From positions 42,898,268 to 42,962,267 of the forward strand of contig CM063108.1 in assembly GCA_031841125.1 (NCBI GenBank): a DNA stretch of 64,000 nt. Reading direction: 5' to 3'. The position numbers and the translations under genes were made by a program. Shown here piece after piece: positions 34,801 through 46,800 of the stretch; within the stretch, counting starts at the first letter, position 1, and each line of letters begins with the position of its first letter. Source of the stretch: Acanthococcus lagerstroemiae. Taxonomy: Eukaryota; Arthropoda; Insecta; Hemiptera; Eriococcidae. Below the pieces are notes generated by a model that was given only the letters and a program-made list of their open reading frames with translations, was not told the origin of the DNA and searched no databases.

Positions 34801-37800
34801 GCAGAGCACAGCAAAGATCAAGATCAATGATCATATGGCCGGAGTTACAGTTTTTGCTCAAGTTCAAGTATACCTGTGGCTGGAAAAAACAACTGAATTC
34901 GTGTCAGGGAGAGTTACGGTTTTCGCTCAAGTAGGCTGCAGACTGCAGTCGCGCAGCAACAACATGACTGCAGATTGTAAATGTCAACTACTGAATTTAT
35001 GTGAAGAGAGCGGGAGCGTGTTGGGGGAGCGTTACAGGGAGAGCGTTATGGTTTTTCCTCAAGTATACCCAGTAGTAAAAGCATATAAAATGCTAAAAGA
35101 TTTTAGGTCAATACCCACATCTTGAATTTTGGTAAGAAAGTGAATCTTCATTAGAAGTTATAAAATGCCAGTTCGAGGCCCAATGGTAGACTATGCTAAG
35201 CGATATGTCTGACCTCACAAAGCGTTGCAACTTATGCAGTTGTGTTCATATATATTTTGATAATGAATTTTAATTATTTATTTGTTTATTTATTTAATGT
35301 GTCCTCGATGAAAAAGCATGGGGATTTTCAAATAATGGAACTAGTTAACATTTAAAGTCAAAGCTATTAAATCATGATGTAGTAGATATTTACAAGAGAT
35401 GACTTTTTGACAGCAGGAGTACTAGCTCCGTTATTGATGGGTCTGTCTCTTATAATTTGGATATATCTAATGCTTAATGGAGAGGAGAAGGAAGCTATTG
35501 CTTTCTTTATAATAACCCCTAATCCCTATATTCCACATATAATAATTTACAAATGATACCTATTTCCTATCCACATGCATCCATTAAATCCAGTTGTCCT
35601 AGATTTGAACTCTAAACAGCCTCCAATCGATAGTTTTATACCTACTCCATCATACTTTATTAACAGCTTTCACTTTAAATTTTAACTAATTTCATTATTT
35701 AAAAATCCCCATGCTTTTTCATCGTGGACACATTAGATAAATAAACAATTAAAATTCATTATCAAAATATATACGAATGCAACTGCATAAGTTGCAACAC
35801 TTCATGATGTCAGACGTGTTGCTTAGAATAGTCTACCACCGGGCTTCGGACCGGCATTTTATAACTTCTTTCATTACGAGTATTATAGTGCATAGCAAGA
35901 ATACGAAAATACCATTAAAATGTATAAAGATCGGTCTTCATAATTTCCGGGTACACTGAATTCATTCTTGAGGTTACTTTTTGCCTGCCCAAAACTCAAA
36001 AGGGTCTACAAAGGGACAGCACCTAAAAACTGCCACTAGATAGTCAAATGTATCAAAATTAGGGTTTTGGAGTAGAAGATTTCATTTTTCAAGTTGCCTC
36101 GGTTCCAACTGTCAGTTATATTGGTTCGCAGGGAGCAGAAATTAAATTTACATAGGTTCGCGTCAAGTATGTCAAAATTAGGGTTTTTCAAGTCAGGCAT
36201 TTCATTTCTAAATTTTTTGGTCCTAACCCCCACCCATATTGTTCCAAATGGGGTTAACTGTAAAATATTCAAGTCAGCTCAATTTAGGGCTATAGTGATG
36301 AAAGTTAACTTTTTACCAAAATTCAAAACGGGAATATTGTCCTTGACATTTTTTTCTTGTAGAAGTGCGGGTAGGTACCCGATTGATTGGTACGCTTGTA
36401 AGAACAATTTCCTTTCGGTCAAACCAATATTTTTGGTCAAATTCGATTTTCGTGTGCGAGTACGTATTCAATTGATACGCTAATGGGAGCAGTTTTTTTT
36501 TTTTCAGTCAAACCAATATTTTTGGTGAAACTCGATTTCTATGATTTTTTAAAGAAAAAATTGGATTTTTTTACAGGAAGTCCTATGTTGAACTTCATCC
36601 CTGGTGCGCGACGTGAAATTAGAGATCTGAAGTTGAGGTCCACTACATGAATTCACAACTGAACTACATTTTACCTGTGCAGTAGAAATGGATGGAGTAA
36701 CATCCCTTGGGGGGAATAAATTACTCGCGCAGAAATATCGACGACCCGTCGATGGTTCGATGTATGCACCTGTATGGACGTAATAGAAATCGACGTAATC
36801 AAATACATTGAGATAAGAATACGCTGCTGCAAACGAAATGGTACATTCAGCGGTGGTGTTCTCCACTTTCTTTAAAGCATTTTCGAATGATGAAAATCGC
36901 TTATTTGGTATGTTTCCTTGCTGTAAATAAGAATATCCGATTAGCAGTTTTAAGAGATACATTCATCTTATCAGTTGCTAGTTATCTCGCTTTAATTCGT
37001 GAACTATTAGCAGTACACTTGTATTTCTAAAATTTCGTTATTATAGGCAATATCATGTTCAGCTTACAACTGTAATTCCGCGTACAATGATGACCAAACA
37101 ATCACGATATTTCAAACAGTTTTCAAGAGTTCTGTATTTCAGGCGGTTGTAAAGAACGATGGCAGCAGTAAGTGATGATCTGTAAAATAGGTGGTCAGTG
37201 GTGGATGTACAGGAGTACTGGCAAGTTTTTATGGGGAAGGGGTTACAAAAATTTGAGTTCAAGATTAAAAAAGGAGGTTTTTGTATCAGAAATGTGTTAC
37301 TAATGAGATAATGTCTGGTAGGACGTACGGCGATGCACCCATGCCAAAATGGCCTCTGAGACACCGCCCCCTCCGCCCTGGAAACTACCCTTTCGAATAT
37401 CCCATCAGAGGCTAGAGGGACGATTTGAGGCTGGCTCGAGCCCCCATTTCGCCATTCCGCTTCCGGTGCGCGCTGTCTGCAAGGGCCACCGTAGACCGTG
37501 GGATTCCCTACTGACCGAGGTCAACGCTCCCAGCATTAACCTGGAATTTGGGTTCCCCACAGCCGGACGCGCTTTCTGTAGCGAAGTAAATTCGATGAGG
37601 GAGGCCAAAATCAAAAACTTTCCAGTTGTTGAAGCAAGTTCCTATCGCGTACTTCGTACGATAACACGTCTCTCTCATGTTGTGCGTTATCTTGTATCAA
37701 GTGCTGTTCTAACGTGATCATATAACTATATCGGTACGTTCTTCCCGCGAGCCAGTATGGCTACGCTCGACGAATTAAAAGTCTTAGTCGAATCGCTAAA

Positions 37801-40800
37801 AACTCAGGTTCAATCACTTGAATCTGAAAATCGTGAATTGAAGCAGAAAATGGGAATTCGGAAGTTCCTGCAGCCCAGACCAGCAGGACCCGTTGATCCT
37901 GAAATGGATGACAACCAGAACTCGGAGCATTCGCCTTCGAGTCAACGGGAGAGAAAACCCCCTCCTTTCTTCATACGTGGAGTAAGATCAACGACAGTGC
38001 TTAACACCATGGTCAATAAACAGGGTGTTAAAATCAGTGAAATGAAAGCGCTAGCAAATGGTGAACTCAAAATTCAGCCACAACTAACGGAAGACTATAG
38101 AAATCTGCGTAAGCTTCTAGACAAGCCGACTCTTGAAAACGATAGCGATAAGAAAGCACTCGGCGTGTTGCGTTATCACACTTATCAATTACGTGAAGAC
38201 AAACCTTATACCGTCTATGTTCGTAACCTACACTATTCTACTGAGCATAAAGAAATCGCCAACGAATTATCAGCTCTCGGTCACCAGGTAATAAACATTA
38301 CTAATGTTCAAATTAAGAAACGTAATGAGGACAAATCCTTGTTGGTAAGACTCCCCCTCTTCAAAGTGGACCTGCAACCGAATGAAAATAATAACAGCGT
38401 CCTATCGCTAACCTCACTCATGCAGTTCAAGATCTCAGTTGAGCTACCGAAGAAAACCAACTTAATTGCTCAATGCCGACGATGCCAAGAGATCGGCCAC
38501 ACTCAAAATTTCTGTACTAAAGCACCGAAATGCGTTAAATGCGGGGACAAGCATCTAACGAAGGAATGCAAGAAACCATCGAACGCTCCTCCCAAATGCG
38601 CCAACTGTGGTGATGGCCACACCGCCAATTATCGTGGATGTACCGTCTTCCAAATGAAATCAGCCCGTCCTTCAAAACAGTCAGCAATAGAAAGAATAAA
38701 CCAGAAAACGCCTGCTAGTGGTAATGTAGGCAATCTAACGCGATCATATGCAGCAGCGGCTTCTCCTAACATGGCGAATCATAATACGACCGCTCAGCAT
38801 CGTATTGCTCACTCCCAATCCACGCTCGCAGATCAACAGCCTAGTGACGTGAGGGAAATCTTAAAACTCCTCAAGACTATTGAGAGTAGGCAAACAAAAA
38901 TGGACGAAGCTTTTTCTAGGCTGGAAGCCAAAGTCAACCACCTTGAATCCACAATAACTAGTTCACCAAGCCCGCGCGCCAGAAAGGTGCGCAAAGGAAA
39001 AAACAAGAATCCTCTGCTGGAATGCCAACGACATTCTAACACGACGTCATGAACTTGAACATTTCCTTATCTCGCAGGATATTGACCTCGCACTAATCTC
39101 AGAAACCCATCTTGTCAATCCGAACCAACTCAGGAAACTGCAGGATTTCACAGCATATTCCTGCTGCCATCCAAGTGGAATCGCCCGTGGCGGATCGTTA
39201 ATCCTGGTCAATAACTGTATAAAGCACAATGATGTGGGTGTGTATGCGACCGACTGTATCCAGCTATCTATGATCTCAATCTCGCTGTTTGGTGCCGCAA
39301 TCAATATCGGTAGCATCTATTGTTCGCCATCATATTCAATCCACCAAGAAGATTTTAACCAATTGTTCAGAGCCGCCGGTGATCGCTGGATAATCAGAGG
39401 TGACTATAACGCCAAGCACACCAGGTGGGGATCCAAACTGATCTCGCCTAGAGGTAGGGAGCTGGCGAAGGCCCTAGACAACTATAAATGTAACATAGTT
39501 GCTCCTAACTCTCCTACCCACTGGCCGTCTGACGTGACCAAAAAACCAGATATTATTGACTTTTTCACCACCAAGAACATCGCTACGAGCTACCTACAAG
39601 CAACATGTGTAGTTGACCTTTCATCTGATCACTTGCCCATTGTTCTTACGGTCACTAGAGCTATTGGACGCATCGATAATGTTCCCAACTTGACAAATAA
39701 AACCACGGAATGGGACAGGTTCCGAGAACTAGTGCATGCAAAAATCACCCTGACCGAAAGAATTGATTCTGGAATTCAGCTTGACCAAGAAGTGGAGGTT
39801 TTTACAGATCTACTAACCTCAGCAGCTCAAGTTACCACCAAGTACACTACTTCCACTGTGCAAGCACCCACCTACCCACCTCATATATGCGAATACGTTA
39901 GAAAGCGAAGAGCTGCACGACATCGTTGGCAGAGAACCAAGTCAGCAACTGACAAAACTGAATTCAATCGGCTCAACAGACTAGTATCAACAGCTATGAA
40001 GAATTATAAAGCTGAGTCCTTCCAGCAATACGTATCTTCGCTTTCACCTAGTAAGCAAAATGAGTACTCACTATGGAAAGCAGCAAAAAGAATTCGTCGA
40101 CCAGTAACTGTAAAGAGCCACCTGAAGAGCCCTGATGGCATGGCAAGAATCATACCAGATCAAGAACAAGCTAACCTGTTTGCTAGACATCTCGAATCCA
40201 TCTTCCAGCCCAACGATATACTGTCCAACACAACCACAAACCGGTGTCCGTATGATGCTCCTGGCCATATCAAGCACGCCGCACCACACGAGGTCGCAGC
40301 CATCATAGATAAGCTAAATGTTAAAAAAGCTCCAGGCCCTGACAGGATCACAGTCAATATGATCAAGGAATTGCCCAAGACGGGCATAATTCTACTGACC
40401 AAATTAATCAACGCCGCTCTAAGGTTACGCTATGTGCCAGTAGCCGGGAAAAAAGCAAATGTTATCATGATTTTGAAGCCAGGGAAGGATGCGGAAGACG
40501 TCAACTCATACCGCCCTATCTCCCTGCTCTCTATACTAGCAAAGATATTCGAGCGCATAGTCTTAGCAAGACTGAATTCTACCATCGACGAAAAAAACCT
40601 GATCCCTGGAACACAATTCGGATTCAGGAGGGCTCATAATACAATCGAGCAAGTACATAGATTGGTCAATCAAATAAACTCTGCGATAGAAGACAAGGAG
40701 TACTGTCCTGCTGTTTTCCTCGACGTTTCTAAGGCCTTTGATCACGTTTGGCACGAGGGATTGATTCACAAAATGCTTCGTCACTTTTCAGAGCCTATGT

Positions 40801-43800
40801 GCCAACTCATCTCTTCCTACTTATCGGACAGACTTTTCAGAGTGAAAGTAGGAACTGAATATTCGAGATTCACCAAAATTAAAGCTGGCGTGCCGCAGGG
40901 TAGTGTCTTAGGACCTACCCTTTACCTATTGTACACCGCGGATATCCCCACCGATGATAACTCATTCCTTGCGTTATTTGCTGACGATACTGTTGTAGCA
41001 GCCCGAAGCAAAACGTATCAAAAGGCAGTTGATAACTTGCAGAAATCGCTGACAAAAATTACAAGATGGGCGAAAAAATGGAAAATAGCCCTCAATGATA
41101 GCAAGTCAGTCAGAGTTGACTTCACTCTTCGTCAACACGGTTACATTCCATCGATTATTGATGGTAAACCCGTCCCTGCTGCTAATTCGTCTAGGTACCT
41201 CGGGCTGCATTTAGACTGCCCACTCAACTGGTCTGAAAACATTCGTCAGAAACGCAAGTACCTCAATCTAACATTAAGGAAATATTACTGGATGATTGGG
41301 CACCGATCAAACCTCTCACTCCAGAATAAGAAGCTAATCTATACATCCATATTAAAGCCTGTATGGATGTACGGAATCGAGTTGTGGGGGACTGCTAAAC
41401 CCTCGAACTGCCAAATCATTCAACGCTTCCAAAACAAATGCCTTCGAACAATTACCCGCGCTCCCTGGTATATACGAAATGACCAACTTCATGCTGATCT
41501 GAAAGTTGAAACAATCCAAGAAGCTTACGCAACTGCTACTGAGAGATACTCTGCGAGGTTACACCAACACAGCAACATCGAAGCGATCCAGCTACTCCAC
41601 CCATCCAGAGAATGGCACCGGCTGAACCGCAGGTACCCACTCGACAACTAATGTACACGCATATAACTAGCATACGAAACTGACCATGTAATATAATAGC
41701 GTCTTCCTGTCATTACTTATCTTGTTAAGAAATTTTGTAAATACAACCATAATTGTAGTCCAAAATATAAATTGTCAAAAAAAAAAAAAAAAAAAAGTTG
41801 TTGAAGCGAAAAAATCAAAAAGTTTTCCATTGTGTAGGCAAAATTAACTAAATGAGAATGAGAGCAGTATCATACCTAACATGGTGTGAAAGACGACGAT
41901 AACGTATCCGAAAGAGATAAAATGAGAAAATGTACAAAAAGTCAGCAAACATGAAACTCGAGAAATTCGAGGTAGTGGTGTACAAGGAAGCTGAGAATAG
42001 AATGAACATTTCAACAACAAAAATCTGCTGATTATATTAAAATGTACCAAATCATAACCAAAAAATAACAAAACGTATGAAAAAAAGTGATGAGTAACAC
42101 TGCATGCAGATGAGTACATGGATATGTCTTATAGTTGCTGGACATGTTTTACGACATTCAGTCAACATAAGAATGTCGATGTCGATTAATTGAGCGTAGC
42201 TATTGGTCTCAGCGAAATTAATCCAAACATTTGGTACAAACACGGTTTTCCCTCAAGTATACTCAGTAGTATGACTTCATAGTACAGGAGTGTATCATAC
42301 TCTAAAGCTACGGACATTACATGAGCGTTAGCGTAGAGCGTTTTGCTTAAAATATCAAGGTACTAGGTATATTGAATGAGTCTGGTCATGAGGTGAGTTC
42401 TGGGTGTAAGCGTTGAGCGTCGTCGCTGACGCTCGCGCTCATTATCAAACGTGTTTGATATTTGAGCGTCAACGCTCAGCAGACATCGCATTTTCTCAAT
42501 GCTCTGCCTTGACGCTCTCGCTTTTGACTCACGCTCATGTAATGTCCGTAGCTTAATTAAAAAATGTCCACAGAAATTTCTATTTACATGGCTGCAGACT
42601 GCAGTCACGCAGCAAAGACCAAGATCAATGAGTAAATGGCTAGAAGAATGTCGGGGGAGGGGTGTCACGTTTGGTACAAACACGGTTTTCGCTCAAGTAT
42701 ACTCAATAATATTGACATCATAGTAACAGGAGTGTACCATACCCTTAATTGAAAAACACGGCTGCAGACTGCCGTCACGCAGCAAAGATCAAAATTAATG
42801 AGCAAATGGCTGGAAGAATGTCGGGGGAAGGGCGTAACGTTTCTTACAAACACGGTTTTCGCTCAAGAGTATACTCAGGCTAGTAATGTGACGTCTTAGT
42901 AACAGGAGTGTATCATACCATAACGGAAATTTATATTAACAACACGGCTGCAAACTGCAGTCGCGCAGCTAAGATCAAGATCAATGAGCACATGCCTGGA
43001 AGAATGTCGGGTGGAGCGACGAGCGTGTCGGAGGGGGGGGGGGGTGTTACAGTTCTCGCTCAAGCATCCCCATGGCTGTAAAAATATCAAACTTGTCAAG
43101 CATTCCAAATTAATCGGTTGCAGACTGCAGCCGCGCAGCAAAAATCAAGATCAATGAGCACCTAGCTAGAAGGAAAAATAATTATTAACTGATTGGCTTC
43201 ACGCAATACACACAACTGAACTGTAATCAAGTTCCCTGTGTCAGTTGGAATTGGTGTCGGTCAGAAATAGGATGGGAGGGCCAGCCAATAGATATGTTCA
43301 TGTGAAAAAAATACTTTGAGATGCGTATATTTGCCAGCTGGGCCCCTGATATTGCTCTTTTGCCGACTCTGAAAGATGCTTGGTGTGAGCTGTCCCCTTG
43401 GTTAGAAGCTCTAAATTCAAGTTATAAGAAATAGAAAAGAAACAAAAAATGGGACTCTTTGTCAGAAATTTACAAATTTGAGAGTGACGAATGAAAAACA
43501 CATAAAATTTCTAGCGGAAGAGGGTGGGAGGTTTCACTGTTCAATATGTACTAGGGTGTCCCTTATTGTGCAAGTTTTCGCCAGTTGATTAAGGCCGCAC
43601 TGAAATTTGTTCCAATGGACATAGAAACTCGCCGTACAAAATTTGAGTTCAATCTGGGGTCATTAACCCGTGCCGCTTTGACCTTGAAGTTATGTGTAAT
43701 ACTGGGATTTTACAAAAAAACGCGAATATCTCGAAACATATCAACTTCAGAACCGAAATGCATATAACATAAAATGTTTCCTGTTGAATTTTCTATAAAA

Positions 43801-46800
43801 AATATTCTATACAACCTTTCTCTAAAACGCATATTTACCTATATAATCGCAATAGTGTGTGAAAGTTTCAAGGAACGTGGATTTTTGTTATATTTTCTTT
43901 CATACCGATCTTTACTCTCTAAATCGTAGTTATCTAAAAAGAAATATTCACTTTAAGACCAAAATGCAAATAACATAAAAAGTTCTTCGTTAAATTTTCT
44001 GTAAGAAATATTCTATACAAATTTTCTTTAGAAAACATATTTATCGAGATAATCGCAAGAATGCGTGGAATTTTCGAAAAACATAGTTTTTTTTATATTA
44101 TTTTAAGGCTGAAATATCTATTTATACCGGGTAACGCACACTACAATATAACTTCAGTCTCTGTCTACTGGGGCAAGTGCCTCAGTTTGCCCCCCCCCTG
44201 GCTACTCCAATGACAGTTTGTTGGGTACCTCTACGTACTAGTTGGTTGACTTGAAAATTAATGTATTTACATAGGTATTGTATTTTTTTAACGGCATTCA
44301 AATTCAATTAGTTGACAAAATTATGAATTATGGTTTGGATAACACAAACCTACCGTGAGTTTTTGTAATGAAACATTCATAGCTAAACTAAATATCTTAC
44401 CCGCTTCCTCCGTCATATGCTCCGGCACTACGTCCAGCGTTATCGTTATTCCAATAGTAGATTATTTGAGCGAACACGTACACGTTATTAAGAAAAACTC
44501 CGCCGGTTAACGTGATGAGATCTGAAGTATTTGAAGCCGGCTGCACTATAACTGCAATCTCATAACATTATTAGAATATAAAATCCGACAAGCATATTGC
44601 ATTTTTTTTTTAAATTGTTTGTTGATGTAAATACAGTGCCAGATTAGCCGAGAACCCGGGCCCCCACAATCTTATTATTATTTTTTTGGGGAAATTATTG
44701 TTACTTATATGAATGTTAATGTACAGCAGTATGCTGGAAAAAAATATTTTATATTCATCAAGACGTTGGGCGTAGACGTATAACTCAGCCACGGTAAAAA
44801 ATCGTTATTTCATAAACACTTTGCTAAATCTGGTCGGTAAATCATCTGCAAATAATTGTTCCCAAGCTGTTCAGTTTTTAAACTTCATGCAAGAATTATT
44901 CGTTTTCTTCGCTAGCACGCCATTAAGATACAAAGTTTTGACCAATAAGCTATCAAACCTCAATACTACGGAAGATTTCTGTATTTTAAGCAACCTAAAT
45001 GAAACCCGTTGGTCATGTCGTGCTGATGCTATGAAAGCTGTTGCGCATGGTTATAATTATATACAAGGTGCTTTAACTGAGGTATCTGAAAATAAAGAAG
45101 AAAAAGTGTCGTGAGAAGTGTAGCCGTAGGTCTTTTACAAACAATCTCTCGACTAGAAACTGCAATCTATACTCAGTTTTAGCACAAAATATTGGAAAAG
45201 TTTGACGAGACCTGTCATGAGTTACCAAGTCCACGAATGAACTTAATTACTGCAGTAAATTTGTTGAAGTCTCCAAAATCGTTTGTAGAATTCAAGAGAA
45301 ATGAATTCGAAACTTATGAGACTGCAGGTAGAAAGCTGTCAAGTACTCGAGAGTATAAGTCTGTGTGCAGACGATCAAAAAACGTACGACCTCGGCCGCT
45401 TGATTATGGAAAAGCCTCTACCATGAAGTCAACTCCGCGGGAAAAATTTCGGACCGAGGCATTCCTGCAAGTTATAGATCTGTTTAAAATGTCATTAGAA
45501 CAAAGATTATTTTCATATGAAGTCATCTGAGATGAGTTTAGTTTCTTGGCAGAATTATCTAATGACTCGTATGAGCCAGAAAATGTGAAAGAAAAAGTGA
45601 AAAATTTAGTCGATTCGTATCCAGATAATCTGGAAATAAATTTAGAGAACGAATTAATATAATTTAGGAAGTTCATCAAAGATTATTAAAAAAATGAAAA
45701 CGAGTGAGAGAAGTTGTCTCAGTATAGAATTATCCTAGAAAATAATTGACAAGGAACTTTTCTTAATGTCAAAATCGCGCTTCGAATATATTGGTTAATG
45801 ATGGTCTCAAATTGTTCAGGAGAACACTCATTCTCCAAAATGAAACTCATCAAAAATCGTTTACAAATGAGTGTGGAACAAGAACGACTCGTTGATTCAA
45901 GTACAGGGTAACCAGGTTCTGGAAACCCAGGAAAAATGGGAGAAGTCAGGAAATTTTGAAAGAAAATCGAAAAAGTCAAAAAAGTTTGAAGAAAATTCTA
46001 CAAAGGGTGGTCCAAAAGTCATTGCGCGATGCTCCATATAGACTATGTGCGCGATCTAGCGGAGTGCGACCGAACTAAATGTGTGAAGTCTATTTAATTT
46101 CCAGTTAAAAGAGATCAAAACGAGCGCGCTTGCGTACATAGTCGCCGAGCTACAGTGGTTTGAAGTTAATGTGTTCGGATGCATGTCGCCTATACATACC
46201 AGCTAAACGCGGGTCCTATGAATAAGTTTGGAAAGTGCGAATTTAAGAACGGAACAATGGTGGGTGATCCTGTATTGTGTTCGTCGTGGTCTGACATCAA
46301 AGCAAACGCGTGATGAAATGGAAGGCGTGTATAGTACGAGTCTGATGCCGAAGAGAACAATTCAGCGTTGGCATAAGGAATTCCGCGATGGCAGCACATC
46401 AGCCTTGTCCATTCCACAAACTGGGCAACCGCGAACAAGTGTAACCAAAGTAAACTGGAACACACAGTGGGAGCTTTTATTGCCGAGGACCCGCACATCT
46501 TGTAGCGGATGTCAGACCACAAGGAACACAATACCGGATCACCCACCGTTTTTCCGTTCTTAAATTCGCACAATTTGTACAACGCGCATTTAGCTTGTAG
46601 GCGACATCCGAATAGGTACATTAACTTCAAACCGCTGTAGCTTGGTGACTATAGGCGATTATTATAGTATGTACGCAAGCGCGCTCGTTTTGGTCTCTTT
46701 CGACTGGAAATTGAATAGACTTCATTTTTAGTTTGGTCGCACTCCGCTAGATGGCGCAAGTAGTCCGTACCGAGCATCGCACAATGCCTTTTGGTCCACC

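Larger units (their letters stand above)
31963..36674. other. Intron 5 of gene B (4.7 kb)
   Basis: Aligns patchily with gene A intron 5 at both ends. Contains palindromic MITE 34283-34439, satellite-related monomers (34740-35080), the TIR element 35153-35869, and two inverted copies of a sequence (33843-33930 and 36500-36612) sharing CGCGCACC and GGATGAAGTT motifs. Confidence 0.55.
37636..41796 (+). mobile_element. Near-intact Jockey-like non-LTR retrotransposon, 4.16 kb
   Basis: Flanked by GTTGTTGAAGC (37625-37635 and 41797-41807), an 11-bp target duplication. It has a short 5' UTR (about 120 bases), a gag-like ORF1, an endonuclease/reverse-transcriptase ORF2, a 3' UTR of about 120 bases and a poly-A tail (41777-41796). 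Both frames are open over their full length, so the copy is young and possibly able to move. It is inserted, plus-sense, in intron 3 of minus-sense gene B. Confidence 0.92.

Noticed and set aside
37349..37717. 122-codon plus-strand frame just upstream of the Jockey element.
   Set aside because: It runs from a dispersed repeat across the target duplication into the LINE 5' UTR, so it is not a single functional unit.
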